Assembly: GCF_004791025.1 (NCBI RefSeq)
Contig: NZ_SRUO01000007.1
Span: forward strand, 124,001-188,000
DNA length: 64,000 bases
Source of the DNA: Mesorhizobium sp. M4B.F.Ca.ET.203.01.1.1
GTDB lineage: Bacteria > Pseudomonadota > Alphaproteobacteria > Rhizobiales > Rhizobiaceae
Reading direction: 5' to 3'
Shown here: positions 40,778 through 51,307 of the stretch, piece after piece
Position numbering within the stretch: the first letter of the stretch is position 1
How the letters are laid out: every line of letters starts with the position of its first letter
Notes under the pieces: model-generated
The model's database searches: none
The model's input: only the letters and a program-made list of their open reading frames with translations
What the model was told of the DNA's origin: nothing
Made by a program: the position numbers and the translations under genes

Positions 40778-40803
40778 AAAAGGCGCCCGCGAGGGCGCCT
40801 TTT
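40778..40803. terminator. Bidirectional terminator between gltA and lpxB
   Basis: An 11-bp stem, AAAAGGCGCCC 40778-40788 and GGGCGCCTTTT 40793-40803, with loop GCGA. U-rich ends are present on both strands: TTTTATTT on the plus strand and TTTTTCAACC on the minus strand. The right arm overlaps the lpxB stop codon (40802-40804). Confidence 0.85.
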
Positions 40804-41968
40804 ATTTGATGTGTCGCAGAACGACCTCTGCGGCGATATCGCCTGACGGTCTGTCCGTCGCCATGCGTCGCGCGATCTCGGCGAACCCGTCCTTCTGCCA
40901 GGCGCGCATGCCGGTGTCGGAAAACAGCGTCTCCAGTTGCCGGGCGAGGTTCTCCGGCAGGACATACTGGTCGTAAAACTCCGGAACCAGGGTCCGGTCC
41001 GAGATCAGATTGGGCAGCAGCGCCGACCAGACGGAAATGAGATGCGGCATGACCAGCCGCGCGACGGGATCGAGCTTGTAGCACGACACCATCGGCACGC
41101 CCGACAGGGCCAGTTCGAGCGATACCGTTCCCGAGGCGATCAGCGCGGCATCGGCCTTGCCGAACGCCTGCCATTTGCGTTCGGGCTCGACGATGATCTC
41201 CGGTTTGTCGTCCCAACTGGCGACCGAAGCCCTGACCAGCTCGGCGACGTGCGGCACGGTCGGCAAGAGCAGACGCAGGCGATGCCCGCGCTGGCGCAGG
41301 ATCGACATCGTCTTGCCGAACGGCTCGATTAGCCGGCGTACTTCGCCACGACGGGAACCCGGCAGCACCAGCAGCGTCTTGACGCGATCCCCCGCCAGGT
41401 CCCGGGGGAGCCCTTGCGCCTTGGCTGCGCCAAGCACGCCAGGATCCCGCGCCAGGCGATGCCCGACATAGGTGCCAGGCGGACCGCCGAGGCGGGCGAG
41501 CGCCTTCACCTCGAAAGGCAGGATGCACAGGATATGGTCGACATAGGGCTTCATCGCCACCGCCCTGCCCGGTCGCCATGCCCAGACACTCGGGCAGACA
41601 TAGTGGACGATTGGAATCGACGGGTTGGCGGCACGCACCTTCTTCGCCACGCGCAGCGAGAAATCCGGGCTGTCGATGGTGATGAGGCAGTCGGGTTTTT
41701 CGGCCGCGATCATGCTTGCCGTCTGGCCGATCCGCCTGATCAGGCGCGGCAGCTCGCGCAGGATCGCGCTGAACCCCATCAGCGCGATCTCGCTGCCGTC
41801 GAACAGGGATTTCAGGCCGAGCGCCTGCAAATGCCGACCGCCGATGCCGAGAAGCTGAACATCCCGGCCCGTCGTCCGCTTCAGCGCCGCGACGATGTCG
41901 GCGCCCAGCAGGTCGCCCGATTCCTCGCCGCAGACGACGGCGACCTTCAACGACTTGCTAGTGGCCAT
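40802..41968 (-). CDS. lpxB: Lipid-A-disaccharide synthase
   Basis: LpxB of 388 residues, a peripheral glycosyltransferase that joins lipid X and UDP-2,3-diacylglucosamine into the lipid A disaccharide. Signatures are KVAVVCGEESGDLLGADIV at the N-terminus, PDFSLRVAKKVRA, HYVCPSVWAWRPGR and LLVLPGSRRGEVRRL. ATG 41968 overlaps the end of lpxI by 11 bases. It is the last gene of the minus-strand envelope cluster. Confidence 0.97.
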   Translation of the reverse strand: MATSKSLKVAVVCGEESGDLLGADIVAALKRTTGRDVQLLGIGGRHLQALGLKSLFDGSEIALMGFSAILRELPRLIRRIGQTASMIAAEKPDCLITIDSPDFSLRVAKKVRAANPSIPIVHYVCPSVWAWRPGRAVAMKPYVDHILCILPFEVKALARLGGPPGTYVGHRLARDPGVLGAAKAQGLPRDLAGDRVKTLLVLPGSRRGEVRRLIEPFGKTMSILRQRGHRLRLLLPTVPHVAELVRASVASWDDKPEIIVEPERKWQAFGKADAALIASGTVSLELALSGVPMVSCYKLDPVARLVMPHLISVWSALLPNLISDRTLVPEFYDQYVLPENLARQLETLFSDTGMRAWQKDGFAEIARRMATDRPSGDIAAEVVLRHIK

Positions 41969-42860
41969 GAGCCGGCTCCTCGGCGGGCAGGCCGATGATG
42001 AAAAGGCCGAGCGCATTGGCGCGCGCGATCGTATCGGGACCTTCAAGGATCAGCGAGCGGCCGGCTTCCACGGCAATCCCTGCCAGCCCTGCCTCTTGCG
42101 CCGCCTCGACCGTCCGCGGGCCGATGGTTGGTAGATCGGCGCGCAATTCCTGGCCGGGCTTGGCGCATTTGACAAGCACGCCGCGGGTCTTGCCGGCGAG
42201 CCGGCCATGGTCGCGCAGTTGCCTGGTCCGCTCGAGCAGTCCGTTGGTGCCCTCTATGCCTTCCAGCGCGATCGCCCGGCCGCCGATGGCAATGGCAGCC
42301 TGGCCGATATCCAGCGCGCCGATCGCCTTCGCGGCCACCCTGGCCGCCTCGATGTCACGCCAGTCGGCTTTGCTTGGCTCAGCCTGGGTCAAAGGGCCCT
42401 TGCCGGCGAGTAGTTCGGGCACGATCTCATGCGCTCCGACGACCTTGATGCCGCGCTTTTCCAGAAAGCGCGTCAGGATCCGCAGCAGGCCGTCATCTCC
42501 GCGCGCCAGCCCCATCACCACCGTCGGCACGACCGCCAGCAGGCCAAGGCTCGGCCGCATGGCGCTTAATTTCGGCCTGCGCCTGATCTCGCCGGCCAGC
42601 ACGAGATGGCTGATCCGCTTGCGCCTGAGCAACGGGACCAGCGAGCCGAAGTCTTCGAGCGCGAGTTGCTCGGCCTCATAGCCGGCGAGGTCCTGCTTGC
42701 GGTCGACCTCGCCTTCGGCAGCGATGATGACGGGCGGGTGCCCTTGCCTTGCCAGGCTGGCCGCGACTTCCACCGGCAGGCTGCCGCCGCCGGCGATGAT
42801 GCCGACCCTGGAGCCCGGCGCGAGGTCTAGCTTGGCTCCGGCAGCCTCAGCCTTCGTCAT
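41958..42860 (-). CDS. lpxI: UDP-2,3-diacylglucosamine diphosphatase LpxI
   Basis: LpxI (former DUF1009) of about 300 residues, the alphaproteobacterial replacement of LpxH, releasing lipid X. Visible signatures are GIIAGGGSLPVEVAASL, HLVLAGEIRRRPKLSAMRPS, LARGDDGLLRILTRFLE and the C-terminal ADLPTIGPRTVEAAQEAGL. It overlaps lpxA upstream and lpxB downstream. Two in-frame ATGs, 42866 and 42860, are equally possible starts. Confidence 0.95.
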   Translation of the reverse strand: MTKAEAAGAKLDLAPGSRVGIIAGGGSLPVEVAASLARQGHPPVIIAAEGEVDRKQDLAGYEAEQLALEDFGSLVPLLRRKRISHLVLAGEIRRRPKLSAMRPSLGLLAVVPTVVMGLARGDDGLLRILTRFLEKRGIKVVGAHEIVPELLAGKGPLTQAEPSKADWRDIEAARVAAKAIGALDIGQAAIAIGGRAIALEGIEGTNGLLERTRQLRDHGRLAGKTRGVLVKCAKPGQELRADLPTIGPRTVEAAQEAGLAGIAVEAGRSLILEGPDTIARANALGLFIIGLPAEEPAHGH

Positions 42861-43680
42861 CGGCATCGTCGCCGTCGCCGCCCTTGAGCGACGGGACGGC
42901 ATAGTGCCGCTTGCCGCGACTGGCGATGAAATCGATGATTTTCATGGCCGTCGGCGAGGAGGCGAATTCCGCCTTGGCGAACTCGATGTTCTCGCCGACG
43001 GTCCGCGAGCGGTCGAAGATCGTCCGGTAGGCCTTGCGCAACAGGTGGATCTCGGCGCGCGGCAGGCCCGAGCGCTTTAGGCCGACGATGTTGAGGCCGC
43101 GAAGGCTGGCGCGGTTGCCGACGGCAATCGCATAGGGAATGACATCGCCGACGACTGCCGAACAGCCGCCGATGAAGGCGTTGTTGCCGATGCGGACGAA
43201 CTGGTGAACGGCGGTGAGGCCGCCAATATAGACGTTGTCGCCGATCTCGCAGTGGCCGCCGAGCGTCGCGCCATTGGCGAAGGTGGCGTTCTTGCCAACG
43301 ACGCAGTCATGGGCGATGTGGGCATAGGCGAGGAAATTGCCATTGTCCCCTACCGTCGTCTCGCCACGGCTGGAATCGGTGCCGAGATGCATGGTGACGC
43401 CTTCGCGGATCGTGCAGTTCTCGCCAATCACCAGCGTCGTGCGGCCACCCTTGTGCTTGGTGTTCTGCGGCGGCGCGCCCAGCGTCGCCATCGGATAGAC
43501 CTTGGTACCGGCACCGACGGTGGTCGCGCCCATCACCGAGACATGGCTGACCAGTTCGACGCGGTCGCCGATCACGGCGTCGGCGCCGACATGGCAGAAC
43601 GGCCCGATGCGGGCGCCCTTGCCGATGGCGGCGCCATCTTCGACGACGGCGGAAGGATGGATGAATGTCTGAATTGTCAT
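42847..43680 (-). CDS. lpxA: Acyl-ACP--UDP-N-acetylglucosamine O-acyltransferase
   Basis: LpxA of 277 residues, the first enzyme of lipid A synthesis. The N-terminal part is a left-handed beta helix of hexapeptide repeats (TFIHPSAVVEDGAAIGKGAR; IGPFCHVGADAVIGD), with the catalytic His in YAHIAHDCVVG. The C-terminal helical domain begins near GLNIVGLKRSGLPRAEIHLL. ATG 43680 is used; 43686 is an alternative. The C-terminus ends in an acidic tail GDGDDADDEG. Confidence 0.96.
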   Translation of the reverse strand: MTIQTFIHPSAVVEDGAAIGKGARIGPFCHVGADAVIGDRVELVSHVSVMGATTVGAGTKVYPMATLGAPPQNTKHKGGRTTLVIGENCTIREGVTMHLGTDSSRGETTVGDNGNFLAYAHIAHDCVVGKNATFANGATLGGHCEIGDNVYIGGLTAVHQFVRIGNNAFIGGCSAVVGDVIPYAIAVGNRASLRGLNIVGLKRSGLPRAEIHLLRKAYRTIFDRSRTVGENIEFAKAEFASSPTAMKIIDFIASRGKRHYAVPSLKGGDGDDADDEG

Positions 43681-43694
43681 GAGCATTTCGATCG

Positions 43695-44159
43695 TCAGCC
43701 GGTGACCATCATCGCCGAAATCTCGGCTTCGGCGGCCTTGGCGCCGTCCACCAGGGCTTCACAGGCGAATTTGAGCAGGTTGCCGCGCTTCTTGATTTTC
43801 TTGACGTGGATCTTCAACTGGTCGCCGGGGACGACCGGCTTGCGGAACTTGGCATTGTCGATGGTCAGGAAATAGACCAGCGAGGGTTTTTCAGCGTTGA
43901 GGCTGCGGATGCAGATGGCGCCGGCGGTCTGCGCCATGGCCTCGACGATCAACACGCCCGGCATCACCGGCTGATCCGGGAAATGGCCCTGGAAATGCGG
44001 CTCATTGATGGTCACGTTCTTGATGCCGACGGCGGAATCGTCGCCGTCGATGTCGACAATGCGATCGATCATCAGGAACGGATAGCGATGCGGCAGGAGC
44101 TTCATCAGCCCCAATATGTCGACCGCCTCGAGCGTCGCCACCATGTCAGCCATTCCCAT
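43695..44159 (-). CDS. fabZ: 3-hydroxyacyl-[acyl-carrier-protein] dehydratase FabZ
   Basis: Hot-dog fold dehydratase of 154 residues acting in type II fatty acid synthesis. The active-site tracts are [34 protein letters not shown] (catalytic His) and [11 protein letters not shown] with the catalytic Glu just before it. It overlaps lpxD by 14 bases and lpxA follows after about 14 bases, so substrate supply for LpxA and LpxD is encoded in the same operon. ATG 44153 is an alternative start. Confidence 0.96.
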   Translation of the reverse strand: MGMADMVATLEAVDILGLMKLLPHRYPFLMIDRIVDIDGDDSAVGIKNVTINEPHFQGHFPDQPVMPGVLIVEAMAQTAGAICIRSLNAEKPSLVYFLTIDNAKFRKPVVPGDQLKIHVKKIKKRGNLLKFACEALVDGAKAAEAEISAMMVTG

Positions 44160-45201
44160 CGCCCTGTTTGCGGGTCCTGGCCAGCTTGCGCAGCATCGCG
44201 ATCTCGCGCATGGCCTCGGCCATCGGCTGCGCCGGATAGCCTCCCCAGATCTCGCCCGCCGGGACGTTGCTCATGAATCCGCTTCTCGCTGCAAGCTTGG
44301 CCCCAGGCCCAATGGTCAAATGATCGGCGAGGCCGACGCCGCCGCCCATGGTGACGCCGTCGCCGACGACGACGGAACCCGAAATACCCGAAAGTCCGGC
44401 TATAATGCAATTGCGGCCGATGCGGACATTGTGGGCGATCTGCACCAGATTGTCGATCTTGGTGCCCTGGCCGATGATTGTATCGGACATGGCGCCGCGA
44501 TCGACGGTGGTGTTCGAGCCGATCTCGACATCGTCCTGGATGACGACGCGACCGATCTGCGGCACGCGCTCCGGCCCTTTGGCGCCGGCGACAAAGCCGA
44601 AGCCGTCCTGGCCGATCCTGGCGCCGCCATGGATGATGACGCGATTGCCGATCAGCGCATACTGCACGCTGGCGCCCGGGCCGACATAGCCGTCGCGGCC
44701 GATCTGGCAGGAATGGCCGATGACCGCATGCGGAGCAATGATGGTGCCGCTGCCGATCGAGACGCGCGGACCGATGACCGCGCCGGCCTCGACAACGGCG
44801 CCGGCCTCGACATGCGCCGACGGGTCTATGTGGGCATGCGGGGAGATGCCGGTTTCGCCGGTCATGGGCCCGGGTGTGGCCGCTTGCGGAAACAGCAGGC
44901 GCCCGACCAGCGCGAACGCCTGCTGCGGGCGCGGATGGGTGAGGACCGCGACGCCTGCCGGAGCCTTGCTCGCGAAGTCCGCCGGACAGAGAACCGCCGC
45001 AGCCTTGAGCGACGGCATAAGGGCGAAATTGCGCTTGCCGTCGACGAAGACGAGCGCGTCCTTGCCGCCTTCATTGGCCGGCGCCAGGGCTTCGATGGCA
45101 ATATGGGATTGGGCGGAATCGACAAGCTGGGCGCCGGTCAGATTCGCGACTTCGCCTGCCGTATACCGGCGTGATGGCGCGAAGAACACCGGATCGGTCA
45201 T
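44146..45201 (-). CDS. lpxD: UDP-3-O-(3-hydroxymyristoyl)glucosamine N-acyltransferase
   Basis: LpxD of 351 residues, adding the N-linked hydroxyacyl chain in lipid A synthesis. An N-terminal uridine-binding domain ([20 protein letters not shown]) precedes hexapeptide repeats; the catalytic His lies in [11 protein letters not shown], and GGQIVVG-like turns continue to [19 protein letters not shown] 45201 gives the usual N-terminus. bamA ends 77 bases upstream. Confidence 0.96.
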   Translation of the reverse strand: MTDPVFFAPSRRYTAGEVANLTGAQLVDSAQSHIAIEALAPANEGGKDALVFVDGKRNFALMPSLKAAAVLCPADFASKAPAGVAVLTHPRPQQAFALVGRLLFPQAATPGPMTGETGISPHAHIDPSAHVEAGAVVEAGAVIGPRVSIGSGTIIAPHAVIGHSCQIGRDGYVGPGASVQYALIGNRVIIHGGARIGQDGFGFVAGAKGPERVPQIGRVVIQDDVEIGSNTTVDRGAMSDTIIGQGTKIDNLVQIAHNVRIGRNCIIAGLSGISGSVVVGDGVTMGGGVGLADHLTIGPGAKLAARSGFMSNVPAGEIWGGYPAQPMAEAMREIAMLRKLARTRKQGDGNG

Positions 45202-45277
45202 TCCAGAAGCAATATCCAGCTTGGTCGGATCACTCTTCCGGACCGCAACGCGGCCCGGAAGCATTGTTACCCGCGGA

Positions 45278-47653
45278 TCAGAAACGGGTCGCTATGCCGA
45301 AGTTGAATTCCTGCACGTCGTCGGTCGGTTGCTTCTTGACCGGCACCGCGTAGTCGATGCGGATCGGGCCGAAAGGCGAAGCCCACATCAGGCCGACACC
45401 AACCGAAGCGCGCAGCTTCATGTCGGTCGTCGACTGATCGACCAGGGCGGTATCGACCTTGCTGCCATAGAGCGTTGCCGCATCGGCAAAGACCGCGCCG
45501 CGCAGGCCGAAGCTTTCCGGGATAACTGGCAGCGGGAACTGGGCTTCCGCCGAGGCATTGAAATAGGTGGTGCCGCCGAGGTGATCGCCACTGGTGCCCG
45601 TGGCAACAGGTCCGATGCCGCCATAGGCGAAGCCGCGAATCATGCGGTCGCTGCTCTGGAAGTGATCGAAGATACGCAAGCCGTCGTCGCCATAGCCTTC
45701 GATGTGGCCGGCACCGCCGGAGATCAGGCCGACCAGATCCAACTGCTCGGAAAGGGTCTGGTAGACACTGCCGCGGCCCGTCACCTTGACGAACTTGGCA
45801 TCACCGCCGAGGCCGGCCACTTCCGTGGTCACATTGGCATAGATGCCTTCATGCGGGTTCTTCATGTCATCGATGGTGTTGTAGGTCAGGCCGAGGCTGA
45901 CCGACGACTTGATCCACGGACTTTCGTCAATACCCTGAACGATCGCCGCCGAGATATCGCAATCCGCGTCCGGAATCCCATCTTGCGGCGTGTCATCGCA
46001 ACCACTGTCGAGCTTATACTTCTCCTGCGCGATGTTGTACGCCAGCTGCGTCGAGATGTTGTCGGTGATCGGCAGGCCGAAGCGCACGGTCGCGCCCAAC
46101 GTCTCACTGTCGTAGTGATCGTAGTTGCGCGTCTGCTGGAACACGTCGAAGCCGGCCGCGATGCGGCGCCCGAGGAAGTAGGGCTCGGTGAAGGAGAAGC
46201 TGTAGTCGCGCGAGTTCTTGCCGCCGCCCGCCGCGATCTTGATGTACTGGCCGCGGCCGAGGAAGTTGCGCTCGGTGATCGAGCCTTCGACGGACGGCCC
46301 CGCCGTCTCGCCGCCGGTCGAGTAGCCAGCGCCGACCGAGAACTCGCCGGTCGACTTTTCGACCACATCCACCACCAGCACGACCTGGTCGGGCTGCGAG
46401 CCCGGCACCGTCGAGATGTCGACTTTGTCAAAGTAATTGAGCGCTTCCAGGCGCTTCTTCGCGCGCTGGATGAGCACCTGGTTGAAGGCATCGCCTTCGC
46501 TCACATCGAACTCGCGACGAATGACATAGTCGCGCGTGCGGTCGTTGCCGCGGATTTCGATGCGCTCGATATAGGCCTTGGTGCCCTGGTCGATCGTATA
46601 GACGACCGAAATCGTGTGGTTCTCGAAATTGCGGTCGCCACGCGGCGTCACCTGGGCGAAGGCATAGCCGGAACCGGCAACCTTCTCGGTCAGCGCGATG
46701 ATGGAGTCCTCGACGTCCTTGGCGTTGTAGACGTCACCCTTATGGGTTTCGACCACCGATTCCAGCGCCTTCGAGTCGACCTCGGGGATGGTGCTTTCGA
46801 CACTGACGTCGCCGAACGTGTAGCGATCGCCTTCCTGGACGGTGATGGTGACCGTGTATTTGTTGGTGGTGTCGTCGAGCTCGCCGACCGCGGAGACGAC
46901 CTGGAAGTCGGCATAGCCGTGATTGTAGTAGAAGCGGCGCAGCAGTTCCTGGTCAGCGCGCAGCTTGTCCTCGTCATAGACGTCGTCGCGCAGCACGAAG
47001 GAAAGCCAGGACGAACGCTTGGTGGCGATGACGTCCGAAAGGCGGCGGCTCGAATAGGCGCTGTTGCCGACGAAATTGATCGCGGCGATCTGCGTGCGGC
47101 CACCTTCATTGATGTTGAAGACCACGTTCACGCGGTTGTCGCCGAGTTCCATGATCTGCGTCGTCACGGCGGCGTCGTCGCGGCCGATGCGGCGATACGC
47201 AGCCTTCACCGCATCGACGTCCGAATCGAGCGTCTGCTGGGAGAAGGTGCCGCGCGGCTTCAGCTGCACGGCGACTGCCAGTGCATTGTCCTTGAGCTTC
47301 TTGTTGCCCTGGAACAGGACCTGGTTCACGACCTTGTATTCAGAAACCTTGACGACCAGCGAGGAGCCGACCTGGTTGATCTGCACATCCGAGAACAGTC
47401 CGGTGCCGAACAGCGCCTTGACCGCATCGTCGATGTCGGAGCTGGAGAAGGCCTTGCCGGGCTTGATCTGGATGTAGTTGCGGATGGTGTCGGCGTCGAC
47501 ACGCTGATTGCCCGTCACCTCGACTCTGGAGACAACGGCCGCCTCGGCAGCTGATGTGGCAACGAACTGCACTGCGAGCGCGCCTGGCACAACCAGAGCG
47601 GCGGACAAAGCCACCGCGGACGCGGCGCTCAGAAACTTGGATGCTGCCTTCAT
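45278..47653 (-). CDS. bamA: Outer membrane protein assembly factor BamA
   Basis: BamA of 791 residues. A signal peptide ([14 protein letters not shown]) is followed by five POTRA domains (for example [20 protein letters not shown] and [21 protein letters not shown]) and a C-terminal Surface Antigen beta-barrel with the VRGF-type motif [11 protein letters not shown]. The last residue is Phe (GIATRF), the usual outer-membrane barrel end. It inserts barrels into the outer membrane. The start at 47653 is set by the signal peptide. Confidence 0.97.
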   Translation of the reverse strand: MKAASKFLSAASAVALSAALVVPGALAVQFVATSAAEAAVVSRVEVTGNQRVDADTIRNYIQIKPGKAFSSSDIDDAVKALFGTGLFSDVQINQVGSSLVVKVSEYKVVNQVLFQGNKKLKDNALAVAVQLKPRGTFSQQTLDSDVDAVKAAYRRIGRDDAAVTTQIMELGDNRVNVVFNINEGGRTQIAAINFVGNSAYSSRRLSDVIATKRSSWLSFVLRDDVYDEDKLRADQELLRRFYYNHGYADFQVVSAVGELDDTTNKYTVTITVQEGDRYTFGDVSVESTIPEVDSKALESVVETHKGDVYNAKDVEDSIIALTEKVAGSGYAFAQVTPRGDRNFENHTISVVYTIDQGTKAYIERIEIRGNDRTRDYVIRREFDVSEGDAFNQVLIQRAKKRLEALNYFDKVDISTVPGSQPDQVVLVVDVVEKSTGEFSVGAGYSTGGETAGPSVEGSITERNFLGRGQYIKIAAGGGKNSRDYSFSFTEPYFLGRRIAAGFDVFQQTRNYDHYDSETLGATVRFGLPITDNISTQLAYNIAQEKYKLDSGCDDTPQDGIPDADCDISAAIVQGIDESPWIKSSVSLGLTYNTIDDMKNPHEGIYANVTTEVAGLGGDAKFVKVTGRGSVYQTLSEQLDLVGLISGGAGHIEGYGDDGLRIFDHFQSSDRMIRGFAYGGIGPVATGTSGDHLGGTTYFNASAEAQFPLPVIPESFGLRGAVFADAATLYGSKVDTALVDQSTTDMKLRASVGVGLMWASPFGPIRIDYAVPVKKQPTDDVQEFNFGIATRF

Positions 47654-47757
47654 CGGGCTTTTGTACCTTTTCTCGTAGTCCCCACGGCGAGAAAACCGGA
47701 CGTGCGGTAATTTTCCCATACCGTATTAACCGGATTTTCCCTACACGCAAGGCTTCT

Positions 47758-47780
47758 GGTTAATTTGTAATTACTTAACC
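47758..47780. promoter_or_regulatory. AT-rich inverted repeat upstream of bamA, CtrA-like
   Basis: GGTTAA 47758-47763 and TTAACC 47775-47780 form an inverted repeat. It includes TTAA-N7-TTAC (47760-47774), one base off the CtrA consensus TTAA-N7-TTAA. It lies about 105 bases upstream of the bamA start on the minus strand. A regulatory role is inferred. Confidence 0.35.
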
Positions 47781-47872
47781 CTGGTGCGTGGCTTTCGCGT
47801 CACGCCTTACCCCTGTGCATGGTAAACGGCGTCTCAACATTGCGGCTGCTGAAGCCAAATTTCTTCATGATT

Positions 47873-49015
47873 TCAGCATCCAAACAGATCGTTCCAGAAT
47901 ACGAACCCCATGAAGCCGAGCACCAGAAGCAGCCCGGCCCGATAGGCCATTTCCATCATCCGTTCCGACACCGGCCGGCGGATGACCGCCTCCACGCCGT
48001 AGAACAACAGGTGGCCGCCGTCGAGAGGGGGAATCGGCAACAGGTTGAGAATTCCTATCCCCACTGACAGGAAAGCAACAAGCTGCACAAGCCACTCGAA
48101 GCCGAGTTTTGCCGCCTGCCCCGACATTTTCGCGATCTTGATCGGCCCGCCCAGCTGGCATTTGTCCTCGCGGCCGACGAGGAAACGCTGCAGGAACTGG
48201 CCGGTGCGCTGAATGACGTGACCGGTCTCTTCGACGGCCGCTCCCACCGCGCCGACCGGATTGTAGGTGATGACGCGCGGCTGGCCGAGTTCCGTGCTGT
48301 TGGCGACGCCGATCACCGCCACCTTGATCTTGTTGCCCAGCGCGTCCTGCTGCTCCATCGGCTCCGGCGTCGCCGTGAGCGTGATCTCCTTGCCGCCACG
48401 CAGCATGGTGAAGGCGATGGCGTCGCCGGCGCGACCCTGAACCAGGCGCTGGACGTCGGCGAAGGTTTCGACCGTGCTGCCATCGACTTTGACGAATCGG
48501 TCACCGGGCAGGATGCCGGCTTTCTCGGCCGGGCTGCCGGCGACAACCTCGGCCACCATCGGATCCAGCACCGGGCGGCCATAGACGGAAAACAGCACGG
48601 CAAAGACGGCGATCGTCAGCAGGAAATTGAACAGCGGCCCCGCCACCACCGTGGCTGCGCGCTTCCAGATCGGCTGGGTGTGGAAGGCGACGGCGCGCTC
48701 GGCAGCGCTCAGCGTTTCCAGGTCCTCGGCGCTCGGCTGGCTCGACGTGGCATTCATGTCGCCGACGAACTTCACATAGCCGCCAAGCGGTATGGCGCAG
48801 AGCTTCCAGCGCGTGCCGTGGCTGTCGTTGAAGCCGAAGAGCTCGGGGCCGAAGCCGATCGAAAAGGCCTTGACGCCGATGCCGCACAAGCGGCCGATGA
48901 GGTAGTGACCCATTTCGTGCACGAAGACCACCACGGTCAGCACGAACAGGAACGGCACCAGCGTGCCGAGGACGAAGCCTTCCGTGCTGAACAACGCGTG
49001 AAGAATCTCGTTCAA
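47873..49015 (-). CDS. rseP: RIP metalloprotease RseP (site-2 protease)
   Basis: Intramembrane zinc metalloprotease of 380 residues. The HExxH zinc motif is VVFVHEMGHYLIG in the first membrane segment, a periplasmic PDZ domain lies at about residues 155-245 (AGSPAEKAGILPGDRFVKVDG), and the third zinc ligand motif is LNLLPIPPLDGGHLL. It performs site-2 cleavage of anti-sigma factors or signal-peptide remnants. It lies 103 bases from cdsA; dxr, often found here in other proteobacteria, is absent. Confidence 0.96.
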   Translation of the reverse strand: MNEILHALFSTEGFVLGTLVPFLFVLTVVVFVHEMGHYLIGRLCGIGVKAFSIGFGPELFGFNDSHGTRWKLCAIPLGGYVKFVGDMNATSSQPSAEDLETLSAAERAVAFHTQPIWKRAATVVAGPLFNFLLTIAVFAVLFSVYGRPVLDPMVAEVVAGSPAEKAGILPGDRFVKVDGSTVETFADVQRLVQGRAGDAIAFTMLRGGKEITLTATPEPMEQQDALGNKIKVAVIGVANSTELGQPRVITYNPVGAVGAAVEETGHVIQRTGQFLQRFLVGREDKCQLGGPIKIAKMSGQAAKLGFEWLVQLVAFLSVGIGILNLLPIPPLDGGHLLFYGVEAVIRRPVSERMMEMAYRAGLLLVLGFMGFVFWNDLFGC

Positions 49016-49118
49016 GTCGTGTCCTCAAGATCGTGCGCGACGCAGGCCGTGCCGCGACTGTGACATCAATCCAGGCGAATCCGTGGCGCAGCCCGTCTCT
49101 CGCCCTACGACATGCGGT

Positions 49119-49934
49119 TCAAACCGGAAACAGCCCCTGTGCCGGATGATCGGCGCCCGCCGATATCCATCCGATGACGTACAGGGCGAACGCCGCCGCG
49201 ACAAGCCCGTCCACCCTGTCCATGACGCCGCCATGGCCGGGTATCAGGTTTCCCGAGTCCTTCTGCCCATGGCGACGCTTGACCCAGGATTCGAAAAGGT
49301 CGCCAGCTTGCGAGACGACCGACAAAGCCAGGGCGACAAGGCCAAGGATGCCGAGATTGCCGACCCCGGCCACCGAAGCCAGAAGCACACCCGCGATCAC
49401 GCCGCCAATGGCGCCGCCGAGCGCCCCGCTCTGCGTCTTGCCGGGCGAGATCGACGGCGCCAGCTTGGGGCCGCCGACGGCGCGACCGACGAAATAAGCC
49501 GCTATGTCGGTCGCCCAGACGACGGCGAACAGGAAGAGGATGGCAATCAGGCCGGAATGGTCGCCGTCGCGCAGCATCGCCAGCGACAGGCCGGAGAGAG
49601 ACGCATAGGCCAGCCCGGCGGCATCCCATTGCGCCGCCCCGCGCATTTGAGCGCTGGCGGCCGTGACCACAACTATGACCACGACGAGCGAGAGCAGCCA
49701 GGATGCCGGCACGCCGGCTATCAGGAAGCCGATGAAGGCCAGCAGCAGCGCCTCCGGCAGGAAGCCCAGGGAACCGCCGGTTGCCGGGCGCGCCATTCGT
49801 GACCACTCATAGAAAATGGTGGAGACGATGAAGGTGCAGAGAAAGCGGAACGGCAAGCCGCCGAGCCAGGTGAGCCCGAGCGTGACGGCGGCCAGCACGA
49901 GCGCCGAGATGACGCGCAGCTGGAGGTTGCTCAT
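49119..49934 (-). CDS. cdsA: Phosphatidate cytidylyltransferase
   Basis: CdsA of 271 residues, making CDP-diacylglycerol for phospholipid synthesis at the inner membrane. About seven hydrophobic segments are visible and the family signature near the C-terminus is KDSGNLIPGHGGVMDRVDGL. The start at 49934 (MSNLQLRVISALVLA) lies 11 bases after uppS. A longer open frame upstream overlaps uppS and is not used. Confidence 0.95.
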   Translation of the reverse strand: MSNLQLRVISALVLAAVTLGLTWLGGLPFRFLCTFIVSTIFYEWSRMARPATGGSLGFLPEALLLAFIGFLIAGVPASWLLSLVVVIVVVTAASAQMRGAAQWDAAGLAYASLSGLSLAMLRDGDHSGLIAILFLFAVVWATDIAAYFVGRAVGGPKLAPSISPGKTQSGALGGAIGGVIAGVLLASVAGVGNLGILGLVALALSVVSQAGDLFESWVKRRHGQKDSGNLIPGHGGVMDRVDGLVAAAFALYVIGWISAGADHPAQGLFPV

Positions 49935-49945
49935 CTGGCCGCCGC

Positions 49946-50665
49946 TCACGAAGCGACGTCTTGGGCGGCAAGCCCGCCAAAACGGCGCTCGCGGCTGGCG
50001 AAGTCGCGCAGCGCGTCGGCCAGGTGCTCGCGGCTGAAGTCCGGCCAGTAGCAAGGCAGGAACACCAGCTCGCTGTAAGCCGCTTGCCACAAGAGGAAGT
50101 TGGACAACCTGAGCTCGCCGCTGGTGCGGATGACCAGTTCGGGATCGGGAATGCCGTCGGTGTCGAGCGCGCCGGCAAAGGACTCCGCCGTGATCGCCTC
50201 GCTGTCGATCTCGCCGCGCACGGCCGCGGCTGCAAGCTTGCGCGCCGCGCGCACGATTTCGTCACGCCCGCCATAGTTGAAGGCGATGACCAGCGTCAGC
50301 GACTCGTTGCCGGCGGTGAGCGATTCGGCTTCCTGGAGCAGGCCCCTGATGTCCGGCTGCAGTCCTGACCGGTCGCCGACGATTCGCACCCGCACGCCGT
50401 TCTGGTGCAGTTCGGCAAGGTCGCGGCGGATGAACAGCTTCAAGAGGCCCATCAGGTCGCTGACCTCGGATTTGGGCCGCGACCAGTTTTCCGACGAGAA
50501 GGCGTAAACGGTCAGGAACGAGATACCGAGGCCAGGCGCGGCGCGCACCGTCTTGCGCAAGGCCTCGACGCCGGCGCGATGGCCGGCAAGCCGCGGCATG
50601 CCGCGCGCCTTGGCCCAGCGTCCATTTCCATCCATGATGATCGCGACATGCGCGGGCGTTGCCAT
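49946..50665 (-). CDS. uppS: Isoprenyl (undecaprenyl) diphosphate synthase
   Basis: Cis-prenyltransferase of 239 residues that builds the C55 carrier lipid for peptidoglycan and polysaccharides. The active site motif is [16 protein letters not shown] (catalytic Asp), with [15 protein letters not shown] and the C-terminal [20 protein letters not shown]. It is 32 bases downstream of frr and 11 bases before cdsA. Confidence 0.97.
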   Translation of the reverse strand: MATPAHVAIIMDGNGRWAKARGMPRLAGHRAGVEALRKTVRAAPGLGISFLTVYAFSSENWSRPKSEVSDLMGLLKLFIRRDLAELHQNGVRVRIVGDRSGLQPDIRGLLQEAESLTAGNESLTLVIAFNYGGRDEIVRAARKLAAAAVRGEIDSEAITAESFAGALDTDGIPDPELVIRTSGELRLSNFLLWQAAYSELVFLPCYWPDFSREHLADALRDFASRERRFGGLAAQDVAS

Positions 50666-50697
50666 GGTCTCGCTTTCGGGCCGGTGAAGGACCGACC

Positions 50698-51252
50698 CTA
50701 AACCTGCATGATTTCAGCTTCCTTATCGGAAAGCAGATGGTCGATGGTGCTGATCATCTCATCGGTCAGTTTCTGCACCTGGTCGGAACGCTTGCGGTGA
50801 TCGTCCTCGCCGATATTGCCGTCCTTTTCGGCCTTCTTGAGGAAATCCATGCCGTCACGGCGGACATGGCGGACAGCGACGCGGGCATTCTCGGCATAGC
50901 CGTGCGAAATCTTGACCAGTTCCTTGCGGCGCTGCTCGTTGAGTTCGGGCAGCGGGATCCTGAGATTGGTGCCGTCGACGATCGGGTTGAAGCCGAGATT
51001 GGATTCGCGGATCGCACGGTCGACGGCGCCGACCATCGCCTTGTCCCAGACCGACACCGAAAGCATGCGCGGCTCCGGCACGGATACGTTCGCCACCTGG
51101 TTGATCGGCATCGAGGTGCCGTAAGCCTGGACCTGGATCGCGTCGAGCAGGTTGCTGGACGCGCGCCCGGTGCGCAGCGAGGCAAGATCATGCCGGAACG
51201 CGGCGATCGCCCCGTCCATGCGCCGCTTGAGGTCGTCGAACTCACCACTCAT
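50698..51252 (-). CDS. frr: Ribosome recycling factor
   Basis: RRF of 184 residues, splitting post-termination ribosomes with EF-G. Signature stretches are [40 protein letters not shown] and [25 protein letters not shown] lies six bases before ATG 51252, which is therefore preferred to the adjacent ATG 51255. pyrH is 123 bases upstream. Confidence 0.97.
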   Translation of the reverse strand: MSGEFDDLKRRMDGAIAAFRHDLASLRTGRASSNLLDAIQVQAYGTSMPINQVANVSVPEPRMLSVSVWDKAMVGAVDRAIRESNLGFNPIVDGTNLRIPLPELNEQRRKELVKISHGYAENARVAVRHVRRDGMDFLKKAEKDGNIGEDDHRKRSDQVQKLTDEMISTIDHLLSDKEAEIMQV

Positions 51253-51307
51253 CATCGTCTCCTCGACCCGTTTGCCGGGTTCACTGTTCAGGGCAACGGC
51301 CCCGTGC

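Noticed and set aside
44720..47554. 944-codon open frame on the plus strand opposite lpxD and bamA
   Set aside because: It is antisense to two certain genes, has no recognisable domain, and long antisense frames are expected in GC-rich DNA with strong third-position bias.
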